This document shows positions 1 to 14,220 of a DNA stretch of 64,000 bases, in pieces. The position numbers and the translations under genes were made by a program. How positions within the stretch are numbered: the stretch's first letter is position 1; each line of letters begins with the position of its first letter. The notes under the pieces were generated by a model. The model made no database searches. It had not been told where the DNA came from and worked only from the letters and a program-made list of their open reading frames with translations. This DNA is from Enoplolaimus lenunculus (lineage: Eukaryota; Nematoda; Enoplea; Enoplida; Thoracostomopsidae), in NCBI GenBank assembly GCA_030248215.1, contig JASANG010000110.1, positions 124,001-188,000 of the forward strand. The letters are read 5' to 3'.

Positions 1-275
1 AGTCTTGAATATAAGACAACTATTTCTTGAAAGGAAAAAATTTACGCCTTATAATTTGGCAACAGTAATTTCTATTAAATATAAGATATTTATTTTTTGA
101 CCATTTCAGACACTAATTTCTGAGCTGTTTAAGATTATTAATTGCTGAAATACCAGACATTTAAGTCTTGAAAATTTAAGAAAGTAACAGTCTTGAAATG
201 TCAAGAGAATTTATTTCGCGTGTACGGGTGAATAAGTGAATATGTACACGAAATAAATAATGGAATCCGCGCATT
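1..275. repeat. TTCAAGAC-rich element, cut by window start
   Basis: AT-rich sequence with many GTCTTGAA/TTCAAGAC words in both orientations. The same family appears at about 36745-37130 and 46985-47410, where it begins near AATAAATTGTCTT and shares GACATTAATAGTCTTAA-like words. It is a non-autonomous repeat without coding capacity. Confidence 0.6.
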
Positions 276-547
276 TTATATATATTGTTTCGCTTAGAAA
301 GGTCAGTACGTGAGAATGGGTTATAGATATTAATTGAAAATTTTCCACGAATAATGCTACATGTTGTAACTTACCAGTCCGACTTCCACCTGTCCTGCAA
401 CCAAATTAGTGACCAAACAGCTGATACACATAATTGAGGCGAAAATAACTGCAGATTTCATTTTGGCGCTCACAAATATTACCAGTCGAGTTAATAGTAA
501 TACTTTATTAATAGTTCAGTCTACGGACGAAACCTGAATGTGAACAT

Positions 548-750
548 TTGTATAGTTCGGCCAATGATACTCTAGGCAGTATAACTCTAGTATATGAGCA
601 TATTCCTAAGCCTATGCCTCAACCTGAGGATGAGCCTATGCCTAAGTCCAGACGTATTAAACCTAATCCTAAGCAACAAATTAGTATTAAGCTTAAGCTT
701 ACTTTACTGCTGTCGCAGAAAAAAACGGTACGCCCCTCAAAGTAACATTA
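548..750. repeat. Telomere-like-hexamer MITE (family B)
   Basis: Contains degenerate CCTAAG/GCCTAA hexamers, then a conserved AAGCTTAAGCTTACT block and a terminal CGCCCCTCAAAGTAACAT. The full family has ends of the form GGCC(A/C)ATGT...GGGGCGGAAC. The open frames here come from the hexamer periodicity. Confidence 0.7.
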
Positions 751-1459
751 ACCAGTTTTACTATGAACGATATAAGACTAAAATCCTTTTTTGTTTGAAG
801 TCTAAAAGACACTCGAAATTTAGTATTCTAGCGGTTCGTTTTAAACAAACTTTAAAAATTGTGTCATCAGAGATAACAGGATTTATCGACAGTGATTTTC
901 TAGGAATAGGGTACAGGCTTAAGCTTGAACTAGCGATTATGTACAATGATGTGGTTTGGCAGAGATCGCGATAAACCATCCGAGTAGGACAGTTATGGAA
1001 ATTGCATTGTATAAAATAGCTTATGGTCAGGAATTTTGCTCCGAACCTCTTTCAACAAACGGCCTTTAGGTAACAGTTTTTTGATACGCAAGCCGATCAT
1101 TTTAGAGTTTCTCGGCTTACGAATGCCTTTTCAAAGATGATGTTTGAAACGTGAAAATGTTTTAAAAGAAACGTTTTGTTTTTGGCACTACTGTAAGGCC
1201 TGGTACGAATTGATATTTATATAATACTGCATGCCATTGTGTTAATCATAATATAATACGGTGACACTCTTAAAATAGAGCCAGAAAAAGAGGTTATTAA
1301 CGTTTGGGTTCAAGTAAATATTTAATACTTCAGCTATTGCTAATGCCAGTTGGACAATTGTAAAAACTTGAGCCAAAACCTGTGAAATGGAATAGATTCG
1401 TAGCTGACAGCTCCCAACTTGTATTTTGGACTGCACGATATAATTGCTGGTCCTGGCTA

Positions 1460-1882
1460 CTGTAGTGACCCGAATAAAAGGGGAAGGCTGATATTGATTT
1501 GGCCTCTCCCGAGGGTACCCACCTTGTTATTCGGTTACGGACTGTTATTTATTTTCATCCCGCCCTTCGCCACCCTTCGTTACTGATATATCCGGTATTG
1601 CAACTATCCGTTGAATTAAACGTTGTTTGTCTTAGCTTGAGCGATAAGGAATGTATATATATTCAAAATTTAAGTACGCTTTAAAGTTTCAAACTCAAAT
1701 TATTTGGTCCTGGAGTCATTTATGCGCTACAATTAGGGATTATTGACATTTATGGACTCTAATTAAGGTTTAGAGACTCGATCCGCTTACGGACTCTTAT
1801 TAGGGATACGGACTCCTATTGATTGGGGCTCAAAATGGGGACACCCCTCTTATTACGCCCAATCTTATTCGGGTCAATACAG
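1460..1882. repeat. TA-flanked MITE (family A), complete
   Basis: Ends CTGTAGTGACCCGAATAA and TTATTCGGGTCAATACAG are near-perfect inverted repeats, and TA flanks both sides. TA target choice is as in the Tc1/mariner superfamily, though CTGTAG is not its usual terminus. Length 423 bp. Other copies: 19051-19236 (deleted), 20076-20403, 35502-35580 (end only), 46347-46783, 49588-50459 and 58509-58701. Confidence 0.85.
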
Positions 1883-3859
1883 TACTATGTTTGAAATATA
1901 TCATAACCCGTCGCCTTAACTAAGGGCTAAGCATACTAAGAAGCCTAAAGCCAGCAGCATATGGTTTAACATGCTAAGGATATATCCGGGTATTTCTTCT
2001 GGAGAGGTATTTGGTACACATCGGTAAGCTCGGACAGGTTTATTTAGCTCGTTTACATTATTCAACAACATCATTAAATGTAAGATATAAAAGATTTTTG
2101 ACAAAAATAGGAAATTGAATTCGAAACAATTTCCCATCCGATGATGGTAGCCGCTTTAGGTTGCACATATTTTCTACTTTTGTTTTCATGTCAAATATTT
2201 AGCCTAAAGCATATCTATTTCGATAAGTTTTTCATCCTGAACAGTGAGACTGCGGCTGATCTTAAAGCGAGGGGGAGCCACATACGTAGGGACGCGATAT
2301 ACAATAATGCAGGACGGAAGCTCTCGAGCGAAGCGCCAAATGCAAGTTTAAAATTTATATAGAAGTGACTTTAGTATTTTTTCGTAAAATGTTCCATTCA
2401 AAATAATGCAAATTATTTGGACATCACAAATTTAATGGATCAGCCCCCTGCCGCCTCCCGCTGCTGCGTCACTGATTATGAAATTTCATATTGAAATCAA
2501 GCTAGCGATATTTTCGTAAACAATTGTTGTTGACCAAACTGAAGAAATATACTCAGGGAGATTTCAAGCTCATATCCCTGGAAAACTTTTGATTGATATA
2601 GAAAAGCTTTAGGCCCCATTGTAATCATGTCATCTTATCCGCATATCCCTTTAACAAATTGTTTTGCCCTCCCTAGCATGTTGAGGTGGCTGCAAGCCTG
2701 TCCCATAGTACTGTCGTATATACATTACCTGCGCTTATGCGTCAAGGGTACGACAGAGAAGTAGGCTTGTAATTGAACTGTTTGATTTGCTAATTTATCC
2801 CAAAGGTAGATAGTGAGCGAATTATAACCGGTAAAACAGTGGTGGTGGTGGTGGTGACATGAAGAACCTAATGGGACGAGGCATGTCCAATTTTTTTCTT
2901 AACTCTTCAAAAGGCCAAAAAAGCTATCAGAGCTCAATAACTGTTGGGAGCATGTAAAAATCACACAGGCAAACTTAGTCATAAAAGCCAAAACTAAAAC
3001 AAATAAAATCGTTTATACAGTTAGTTGCGACTAGCTGTAATGGTTCCGGTTTAAAGGAAGTTTAGTTATGCGCCACGCACAAATTATTTCGAAACTTACA
3101 AATTACAAATTAGGTAAAAAATTTTGTCGGCTCGGACCAAACGGGGGACCCCATCACACCCACCGCTTATTACCGTCCTTGCAGTGAAATAGGACTAAAA
3201 CTTTAGAGTTCTAATTTATGAGTAATCGAAATGTTCTACAATTATAATATGTGTCAGAGCGAAAACATAAAATTATATTTATTCAATTCAGGGATAAACT
3301 ACTGCTTTGATTTGAGACAAGACTGGCACGGTCGCAGCCAGGATTTTGGAAAGGGAAAGATGACGTAACATAAAAGATTCAAAGGAAATTTGAGTGGACT
3401 CTATATCACCATGGTTGCGCTTTGAAGAATGGTCCAATAGCAGTAAGCTAGCCACTCGCATATTCAAATTTGTGCTGCACAAAAATCAAGTTGCCTATAG
3501 CTGAAACAGGGAAGTAAAATATTTTCATTAGGATAAATGCGGCTTCAAAACGTCACAATTCATTTTCAACTGATATGTTTTCTAGTTCAGCGGCTGTGAA
3601 AAACAATATTATTAAGTTCATCCTTTCTTACGAAATGTTTAAATTTTTCATGAAGCAATAGTCGAAGTGAAACTATATTCACTTTTTTTGGCATAAACTT
3701 TTGACACTCTCTTCATGCTCCAGATCCCAGTGAAATTAATTTTTTGCTCGTAGCAATTTTGACATGGTAGCGTATTGTTTCATTCTTCAAAATTAAACCC
3801 AATGTACCACCCACCTAGCGAAAATTACTATTTTTGGACTGCAAAGTTTTTCTTGTGCT

Positions 3860-4062
3860 AAATCGGCCAGTGTATAGAACAGGAACAGAACAGTAGTATA
3901 GCATATTCCTAAGCCTAAACCTAAGCATAAGTTTAAGGATGAGCTTGCACATGTGCCACAGCCAAAGACAAAGCCTGAGCAAAAAATAGTCTAACGCTTA
4001 AGCTTACTGTATTTTAGTCCCACAGACAATCGTTCCGTCCCTGATTTTTACATCGGCCGCTA
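3860..4062. repeat. Telomere-like-hexamer MITE (family B)
   Basis: Starts GGCCAGTGTATAGAACAGG, carries CCTAAGCCTAAACCTAAGC, and ends CGTTCCGTCCCTGA...ACATCGGCC, so both ends form the family's inverted repeat. Confidence 0.75.
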
Positions 4063-5162
4063 TTCGAAGACTAAATTAGTTTTCAGCGTAATATACTCGG
4101 TTCCCTAAAGATTTATTCCAGAATTGAAACATAATATTTCATTCCGATTTCATTCAGTTATTTTATGAAATATAGAGTCTCTATTCGATTAAATAACAGT
4201 GCATTTAAAGCGACAAGAAACAAAATATTTAATATCGGAAGCTAAGATTACCTCTGTTTATAGCTCACACATATAATTATATTATATCCATGAGCAGACA
4301 TTGTGGATTAAAGTGATTTCATTCTATAATAGTAAAGTTGGACGTTTGGATTAATGTTGTGCAATTAATACTTTTTCTACTGGCGACCGACCAGCGGCTA
4401 GTGTTACGTTTAACCGTCCGGTCGTCCAATATACAATTTTTAAAATTTATCAAACATTTTTATAATGTCCTAGAGAGCAAAAGTAAAAACTCATGTTCCT
4501 ACATTCTGCAACTTCGAAGCATATATTTTTATTAGATTGCACCAGTTTCTATTGATTTCAAACCATACTGTGTGCTGAAACTACACACAAAAAAGAATTT
4601 GAATTTATTCAGAAAAGTATTTTCTGTTTTCCGAGATTTAAGACAATTATTCAAAAAATACCTGGAAAACTTTTATTTCCAAACTTTATTTCAAAACTTT
4701 TCTGAAATTTTTTCTGTTATAACAGAAATACTTTTCAAGTGCACCTAGCTAATGATATTTCTTAAATGTATGAAATTTTTTCTTAAATATCAGAAATATT
4801 ATTTTGAGTGTAATCACATGAAAGCGATAGCCTATTGCGGGCAACATTTATGCATAGTTTTACACTTTTCCTATAACAATGTCTGTCCATTTGAATTTAG
4901 TTAACCGGTATTCCGAAATTATTCAGCAAGATTTTCAGCAGTCTTATCGTTTGCACCCATCTAATGATTGATAATTTTAGTGAAAACTCAAAAGTTCTTT
5001 TTTCAAATTCTTGTTGAAAGCGGTTCAAAGAGGAAGACCAAAAGTTTGTTTTTAATATAAACTTTCAAAATTCGATGCTGACAATTTTTCAGTCTTGAAC
5101 GCAGCAAATATGTTTCAGTTGCAGATTCCACATGTTCAGCAGTATTTAGGGCATTTTTTCCA

Positions 5163-5300
5163 CACTGTAAATTCCACTTAGTTAATTTAGTAATTCAGTT
5201 GAATCACTCAGTCTGAGTTAGGACTATCAGAACCAGTCTTAGTTAGGACTATCAGAATTCATAATTCCGAGTTGATTCAACCCATTCCACTACAGTTAAT
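5163..5300. repeat. Family D element, truncated
   Basis: Begins CACTGTAAATTCCACTTAG and continues with GAGTT/AACTC words. Related to the complete elements at 32463-32714 and 56636-56883. Confidence 0.6.
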
Positions 5301-8300
5301 CAAGATTTCACTATATTTTTCTAAAAGACAATCGGACCCAGATCATCTGAAGCGCTTTATCTCGCCACACGAGCTATCTAGAATACATCTGCAATCAAAG
5401 TAATTTCAACTAGTGATTCTTTCTTAGCATTGATCATAATAATAATAATAACAATAGGCAACATTTTAGATTTCAGCTAAAAGTTTTAGAACCGAAATCT
5501 GAAAAAGATTTAAAACGTTAAATTGACGATGTGACAATGTTTCTACGTTTTTCTGTGATGAGCAATTACTTTCCGGACTGTTCCTGGCCGGTGCACAACA
5601 ACTAGTCTGGATTTTAATTAAACCTGTTTTAATCGTTACCCATCTGACTATTTTGTATTTCATCTGCGAGTTTATTTTAAACTTGGATTCGATTCCTGAA
5701 GCTTGCGGATCAACAGCATCCATCGTCAGTCACAGCATCAACTGTTCGGGCTCTATGATCGAACAGGAGCACCAATCACATCTTGTCGAGCTTTTGTACT
5801 GCGCATACATATAACAATTGTTAAACGCTTCACATTAATTCACGTATACAGTTTGCACCTTTAGTTGCTGATAGTATACTCTATGCGGAAAAGATTAAAC
5901 TAAACACTTAACTAGTCCCAACACTTAGTGTCGTTTTCGACATCGCTGATATTGGCAGACTGGGAAATGGGTAGGATTTTTACCCGACCCGCGCATTACC
6001 CATGCAAATAAGAGTTTTTTTACCCGCAGGCATACCCGCGCAAAAAAAATCTACCCACGACTCGCCTTTTACCCGGGCATGCAGTTAAGCCAGTATTTTA
6101 AAGATCGCTAGCGATTCGCGCTTTAATGAAGTTTTGCGATATAGCTTCACTGAATGTTACAAATGAATTTTAGTAGAAAGAACAAAATTTCAAACCCAGC
6201 TAAATAAACCACGGGACGCCAGCTGACCTGAAAAGTTTGCCGCTGGTAAAGCCTGTGAATGTTGTACCCGTGTGATAAAAATCTTTACCGGTCGGGTTAA
6301 TACCGCGTATAAAATTCTTTACCGACCCGCGTTTACCTGCGGGTAAGCACAGGTACCCGCGTGTAATGTCCCACTTTCGCTGCACTTTCGTGCAGGATTT
6401 TTACTATTTTCTAAAAAAACACTGCCTTTTAAAACACAGAAGTATACGAATAAAATATAAGTCAAAATCTAAAAATGAGTCAGATTGCTTTTTATTACAA
6501 ACAAGTATGGAAGCTTGGGCTAGTCAGGCGCATGTCTAGGCTTAGGTTTGGACTTGGGTTGAGGAGGAAGACTACCCAAAGCCTAAACCTAAACGTAAGA
6601 TTATATCTAAAATTTCAATAACCTTACGTCTGAGCCTAAGCCTTAAATTTAAATAAGAGAAAGGAAGTGAACAAGAGCCAAAACTTTCAAGTCTGAACAT
6701 TATTCAACAAGTTCTTTTTTCTTGAAACAAACTGCATTAATTGCGTATAAAATAAATGCTAGCAAAACTGACGGAGAAAGAATATATTTTCACAAACAAA
6801 TGCGTTCCAGACATCTCGTGAGCATATACTAACAGATCATTAATTTTACTTGCAGATTTTGTGGAGGAAAGCTTTACTCACACTTGGTTAAATATATTGT
6901 GAAGACTTAGACGTATATTTGCCGCACCGATCTCTTAAGTCATGTGAATGCCAGGGCGTGGTTGGTTCGAGTACCACAACAGGCAAATGGGCCCCTGGTA
7001 AAGGTCCGTTGTACTTACATACTCCTTGAGAAAATTTTCGCTCCCATCCAGCATGATAAGATGACTGTAACCTGACATGGACAGACTGGGTTACGTTTTG
7101 AACCGATTTGCACTTAAAAGCATATCATGTGGTCTTTCCCGTTATCCCCCCCAGTCCGCATTTGCTCAAAAATGGTTCGATGTTAAAATTTTTTTTGCTT
7201 ATTTGAGCTTCTCATAACCTCATAACCTTCCCTGATCATTCCACGCCTAAATCTGAATTTTTGAAAACTTCGATTTTTAATGTTCCCAGATCCCCCTTGG
7301 GACCCAAAAATTTTTTGTCAAAAAGTTTGACAAATTATACACCATTTGATTGTTTTAAATGTTCCGTAGGTATACCATTGGTTAACGAATTATGGTCAAA
7401 TAACCCATTTGACGCCGTCCCAAACCGTTGACTGCGTGCCAAATCAGTAATTTGACAACAACTCGTTAACCAATCGTCTGATTTGGAAAAATCTAACACC
7501 ATCCAACTCAGCTCTGTAAGCTGTATTGAATGCTGCATATTTTTTAAACATTTTGAAAAAATTTCTGGACCCCAAGAGGGAGACCTAGGGACCTTAAAAA
7601 TGGAATTTTTCAAAAAATCAAACAAAACTTGGTCGTTTTGACTCGAAAAGTGCGCCAAAATTCGTGATGGGTTTTTGGAAAAAATTAACATTTTTGTTTG
7701 TTTCCTATTCTATAATATAGGTTTACCAAAACAAATGCCGTAAAAACATTAAATTTAAATAATAACTTCACCGAAACTAGACCAATGTGTAAGTATTACA
7801 TAACTGGCTGAACGGACTTAGTAAACTAGAATTTCAACTTAAACTAACGTAGTTTTCAGTTTAACACGAGTTTAGGATAAACTTATTTTTGGTTTGAGTT
7901 TTAGTCGCTGCGCAAAAATAAATATCTGCATGAGGATACGCCGCTTTTCCACTTTGCTATTATAGGAGCTTTAGCGTTAGCCACAAGGCTAGATATTTTG
8001 CAGCATAAAAGTCATCAAGGTTAGTTAGACTATAAATGTGTAAAATGTCAAATGAGTTTTAGGCGTATGCACGAGATCAGTTTAGTTATAATAGAAAGTT
8101 AGAAAGTTAGTTTAATAATACAGCTAGATCACCTTAAGCTTAAATCGAATCGGTTTAAGCTTTTTAGAGAGAATGGATGTTGATCCAAGTTTTGGTTAGG
8201 GGTATTTAGGAATTCAGAGGTCGTGAACGGATTCATTCAGACCGGGTGTTGATCCTGTGATGAAAATCCTAAATTTCAGTCGGAACGCACTTGAATCCAC

Positions 8301-8529
8301 AATTGTTCACAGCTAACTCTACGTTAGGACTTTGACATATAATATGACGCAGAAATAGCAACAAATCAGTAACAGCTGCAGGTAAATCTTTGTGTCATTG
8401 TATTTGAAAAAAATTGACCCACGCAGAAAATAACCTGAACTTGCTATTACAGGAGAGAATACAAAACGAAAATTTTCATCGACAGCAGACTTGACAAAAC
8501 TATACTGAATATGGCTAATGTAGCTTTGA

Positions 8530-8645
8530 GGGACGTAACAGTAGAGCCTATGCCTAAGCCTAAGCAAAAATGTAATCTAGAATCTAAACCTATTATTTTA
8601 TAGTCCCACCTGAAACCTGGACGCCCCTTAAAGTAACATGGGTCC
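8530..8645. repeat. Family B fragment
   Basis: CCTATGCCTAAGCCTAAGC followed by the family's tail, ending CGCCCCTTAAAGTAACATGG. Confidence 0.6.
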
Positions 8646-11600
8646 TGAATATGAAGGCTACCAAATACAACCTCCTAAATAATCTACAAAAATCCAAACA
8701 TTTTTGTTTCATAAGTGTTCAAATTTGCAACATTGAACGTTTTGCTCATTTCACAAGGATAATTTGTTTTTAAACTTAAAATTAATATTTTCAGCATTCC
8801 TCCAGCCAAATTCACATACCAGAGTTATTAAGTAAATTTTTTGTAATCCAGAATTGGCAACGCCAGGGATAAACTCACAGGAAAGTGATTCCCGTCGTTC
8901 ATTAATTTAGTTGTTCTGTTTTAGCTAAATTTAAAAATTAAATGAAGGTTTATAGTTAAAATATAGTAGCACAAATGTAACACTTTTTGAACATATGATC
9001 AATTATAATATACGATTATGATTTCCGTTTCCGGAAATATTTATCGCAATACTTTTGATTTCTTACAATTTCACAGGTATAGTCATATAATATGATGCAT
9101 ACAGCGCATTAGTTTTTTCTGTTATCCTATCACCAACCGGCGTTTGCCCAACAATGTTCGGAACTTGAAAAATGTTTCATATTTGAGCTTCTCATGACCC
9201 CCCTCATCATTCTAACCTTCAAATTTTGATTTTGAAAAATTCGAGTTTTCAGGTCAAGACATATCACTCTGCATGCTGAGACGAATGATATATATTTTTC
9301 GAGACATTTAGACGAAAATTTTTTGCGTTCCAAAGGGAAACATTGGTCCCTGTGTCGTTAGCGCGTTTGTCTAATTTAACGTCGTTCGACTCAGCCCCGT
9401 ATGCTGCGGCGCATGACGTATAATTTGAAAAGCTCTGACAAAAGTTTCTATAGAACCCAAGGGCGCAAACACTAAGAATTTAAAAACAAGATTTTCAAAA
9501 ATTCAAATTTGCGTATGAAGCTATCAGGGAGAACCATAAAAGAAGTCTAAATATGCAAAAAAATTTCCCAAATCTTATCATTTTTGGCAATCGCAGCATG
9601 GTAGAAATAAATGGAAAAGGCTTTAATATATACTTACTTTTTCTGACCACGCGTTTTGTTGAGTGTTTTGTGCTAAATCCAACACTCATTTCAAAATACG
9701 GACACAGAACGCCGCAAGGACAACACTGAAAATAACGTTAATTCATATGCTACAATTGCCAATTTTCAGCCGGACAAGGCGTATTGTATTGCGAAGTTTT
9801 CAATTTTTTTTACCGTGTTATTAATTATTAGTGTGGGCAGTGTTTACCAGCTGTTTAATTTTGCAATACTGTTTTAAATATTAATATTGTTTTAGTAATA
9901 TACCCGAAATTGCGTACATTAAAATTCCATCGGGAGGGTTATAACTTAGTTTAATTTTTTACGCCAGCCGGCATATTGAGTAAGAAAACTTTTTAGACAC
10001 TGAAATCCAGCAGGATTATTGTAAACATTCCATTTTTATAAGTAGTTAGAAATGTTGAAAAAATAGCATTATCCACGCCCTTGTATAACACGTCCCTGGA
10101 GTTAATTGTGTTTTCTCAAAATGACAAATTGACGGGATGCAAAATCTCAACAAATCCCACTAATTTTACACACAATTTATACTAATTAAATATTTGCAGA
10201 AGATACTAATAAAATGCGACGTGCGTGACTTTAAGCTCAAATTAACACTCTCGTTATATAAACGGCGTTTCGTGATTTCTGATCATTGCCTAAGTACTCG
10301 GTTTATAGTTAATTGCAACTTTGATGTAAAATTATTATTTAATAGATTACGATTTTGTCACAGTCTCGTTGGAATTTTTAGAATCACAGCAAGAACTGTC
10401 CACACTGCAGAAGAATTGACCGAAACCTCGCTAAAATCTAAATGTTTATAAAAGCAAAGTTAACCACGCGACCGCGAACCACACACATTTTTGCACGAAT
10501 CTCCACGACATGCTCTCTAAGAGCTCAAACTAACTCTATTTAAGCTTAGCCTCAACTGTATCAAACTAACTTTCTAGATTAACTAAACAAACTGGTAGGT
10601 TACGCTAAAAACTCATTTGAAATCTGGCATATATTTACAAATTGAACGCTTTATTTTACGTAAGTGAACAAACCGTTGAATGTATCAAGCAATTCCGCCT
10701 TTACATTTTTTCTACTCTTTCAATTTTCAGGAATAGGAAAAATGTAACAGTGGACATACATGGCCGAGGCTACCGCTAGCGAAGCCCTGCCTTGCCTGTC
10801 GATGAGGTCTCCATACGATGGATTTAAACTTAACTGGTTTCCAGCTAAACATCTCCGATTTCAGCTGTGAATTAGTTAGTTAATCAGGCTCACAAAATTT
10901 GAATATAAATTAAAACAAAAAGTTTCAAAACGTAATTTTTATGCAAATTTTCGCCAAAATTCAATAAATTTACCTAAACGACTCGTATAAATATTATAAA
11001 CCCACGCGCGAAGCTAAACACGCGATTAAGAAAATAGCGAACGGATTGCAAGCTGTTCGTCTTTTAAAATTAAATACATCAGATTGCTTGAAACACAAAT
11101 CTGCTGTTCGAAAACTACTTTATGAGACCGTGCTTAAAATCATACACGTGTTTTCAAATGATTTAGCTTTCGATCAACAGTTTGAATACGGGATATATTG
11201 ATTTTGTAACAAAATCTTTAGGTGTTGTAGTAAAGGACCACGAACGATGAGGTTACAAATCCAGCATTCTTGCGGTTGAATTAACCAATTTTTTTATAAA
11301 TTTTCAAATTAGCAGGCGCCACAGTTCGCTAGTTTGAAAACCTATTACTAACTGCTGCGTACTTTTAAACCTTCCCGCACATAAAAAATTCCTTTAATTG
11401 GACTCTCTGAAGGGCTGCCGCCCCCTGATCCTCCGGCAAGCTCAAAAGACCAATTGCAGGATTGGCAACGCCGCCGCCAAACCGTCCCCCAATAAACACT
11501 TCATTATTGAAAAACTTAAAATTTCTAACAAAACACATTTAGGCTGTGTTTTTGGTGTTTTAGTATGAAAACCGGTTACTTCGGGGACTTGGTGGCGGAG

Positions 11601-12837
11601 TTCCCAAATTCACTTAGGGTCCTTTGAAGTGGGAAAAGTCGGGGGGAAACGTTTGAATACAATCTTAAGTCCCTAAACTACACTCAGCCGTTTTGTTGCA
11701 GAACGTTCTTTGTATTATATTGACACCGAAAAATGAACTGAAAAGTCACCCCCTAATTTCAGTTGTGGGTGAGACGGAAATAGTAAAGTGCCAACTATCG
11801 TGGGGTCCAGAGACGGCGGCACCGTCCCTGAGAATTAAAGAAAATTTTTCCACGTGGACGGGAGGTTTCCCTTCGTTGGAGGAAGTAAATGTGAGTTGAC
11901 AAATATTTTCAAACATCCAATACTAAACGCATGACTTTAGCGTTTCGTGGCACAGTAGTGTTGATACATATTATTACCGACACATAAAGACGTGAATCTG
12001 ACCCGCCGAAGATGCTAATACAGCTTCGAGACATTATAAATCGATAGAATAATGCCATGGCTCAACCAGCTAACCAGATGCTATTTTGTTTCCAGCAACC
12101 ACACAAAACGTTTTAGCAGTAGCCTAAAACTATTGGCACGTTGCCCAAGGGCGATAGCTTCATGTCAAAATTCGTTGTGTTTAATATTCTATGACTTGCA
12201 TTTGATGACTGATTGTATCTAAATTGGATCTGACAACTTGCTGAACGGAATTTCTGTTCGTGTTTGCTCATTGGCCATAGACTTGCCGTAAAGTGTGATT
12301 TAACAAAATTTTAAAACTTAAAACACTTTTTAAAAGAATGAAATTTTGATTGCATTTGACACAAATAATTTTAGCATCATTTTTAATTAAAAAGTATTCA
12401 AATCAATTTTGACTTTGCTTCGAATTGATTGAGTCGCCTTGCGGCTAAAATTACACTCAGTGGCGAATACAGAAATTTTTAACGTTGGGGCCGTGAAACA
12501 ACAGTCACAAAAACTTGTAGCGAAACAAACAAAATGCCAAAGGCATTTTAGGGTTAGAACCTTAATACGAAATTTTGGTTTTGCGTCAACCCAGTGGGAT
12601 ATCCATTTGTTACACCATGCAGAAAAACAGTATTTCGGCGACTCGACAAGAAAATCTATAAATTATTCAGTGCAATATGACTAAAAGCTTGTAATGTAAT
12701 TGCTTTCTAACTTTCATGCAAATTATTTGCAATCACGTGGGCTACTTTTAACAAAAATTGAAATAGCCACGACAGTTTTGCTAAATCTAAGTTCAAAAAG
12801 CTGGTTCGCCTTTTATTAATCAATCCTGACATTAGTA

Positions 12838-13735
12838 TGATTTCGACAATACCCTGCATTTTCTGTAAGGCCAAACCTAAGCAAAAAAGTACTCTAAAGC
12901 TTGAGCTTGCTCTTTTGTAGTCCTGCAGAAAACGTCCCAACTGTCCCATCTGTCCCAACTGTCCCAGCTGTCCCATTTGTACCAACTGTCCCATCTGTCC
13001 CATCTGTCCCAACTGTCCCGTCTGTCCCAACTGTCCCATCTGTCCCATCTGTCCCAGCTGTCCCATTTGTCCGTTTGTCCCAACTGTCCCAACTGTCCCA
13101 TCTGTCCCATTTGTCCAAACTGTCCCAGCTGTCCCAACTATCCCATCTGTACCATCTGTCCCATCTGTCCCATCAGTCCAAACTGTCCCATCTGTCCAAA
13201 CTGTCCCATCTGTCTTGCTGTCCCATCTGTCCCATTTGTCCCAACTGTCCCATCTATCCCAACTGTCCCATCTGTCCCGACTGTCCCATCTGTGCCATCT
13301 GTGCCAACTGTCCCATCTGTCACAACTGTCCCATTTGTCCCGACTGACCCATCTGTCCCAACTGTCCCATCTGTCCCAAGCGTTCCAACTGTCCCATCTG
13401 TCCCAACTGTCCCAATTGTCCCAGCTGCACCATCTGTCCCAACTGTCCCATCTGTCCCAACTGTCCCATCTGTCCATCTGTCCCAACTGTCCCATCTATC
13501 CCATCTGTCCCAACTGTCCAAACTATCCCAACTGTCCCATCTGTCCTAGCTGTCCAAACTGTCCCAACTGTCCCATCTGTCCCATCTGTCCCAGCTGTCC
13601 CAACTGTCCCATCTGTCCCACTGTTTCATCTGTTCCAACTGTCCCGCTGTCCCAATTATATTTTTTATATGTACTCCTGGTACATTTCTGTCCCGGGAAA
13701 ATGGGACGGCCTTTAGGGTAACATTGGCCATGACC
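12838..13735. repeat. Family B element expanded by a 9-bp minisatellite
   Basis: The left part is ordinary family B sequence (GCCAAACCTAAGC, AAGCTTGAGCTTGCTC, AGTCCTGCAGAAAACGT). Where the terminal CGTTCCGCCCC should come, the sequence turns into about 80 units of CTGTCCCA(A/T), from 12934 to about 13656. It then returns to a family B terminus (GGGACGGCCTTTAGGGTAACATTGGCC). Because the unit is 9 bp, all six frames stay open; these frames are not genes. Confidence 0.85.
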
Positions 13736-14220
13736 TCCATACTCTCTTACATGCATAAACGGTTATTAATAGTAATACTCAAATATATACAAAAAGATTT
13801 GCTCAACTAAAAAAGATACTAACGCTTAAATGGCTTGGTTCAACCCGATCTATTTTTATAAAAACAAAGTTAAACAGCAACGCTATCAAAATTGTTTTTC
13901 CCATGTGCAAACGATACCGTCATACCTATGCAGATGACTTGAAAAGTAACACCTCCAAATCCGTAACCAGTTCACTTTCCTAAGGAAGTACTAAAAACTT
14001 TAAGATTAACAAGCGAGGTATTCCAAACACTTAATACCAGCAAGGTTTTTAATTTTCTAGGGATGGCAAAAAATTTTCTTGCTACTGAACCCTATAACCT
14101 CCCTGTGACTACGGGCATGGATACAAACTTGGTTTGATAAAATGTTGCCACGAACGCCATACGACACATTTTCACATTAAAACATTTTTAAATGTACCCA
14201 ACAGATTAAGCCACGAAACC

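Larger units (their letters stand above)
276..14220. other. Gene-free region, repeats only
   Basis: No exon with convincing splice sites or protein-like content was seen. Besides the separately listed elements it holds a GGT microsatellite (about 2838-2857), degenerate inverted repeats at 4575-4810 and 5960-6370 (rich in TACCCG/CGGGTA), and two related AT-rich blocks at about 7140-7700 and 9120-9480 that share TTTGAGCTTCTCAT and TTTTTGAAAA words. The remainder shows nothing I can name. Confidence 0.6.

Noticed and set aside
7335-7691. 118-codon minus frame
   Set aside because: It lies in an AT-rich repeat related to 9120-9480 and 63700-63860; composition is not protein-like.
12707-13756. Several long open frames on both strands (up to 262 codons)
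   Set aside because: They are all products of the 9-bp minisatellite; no unique protein-like sequence or splice sites.
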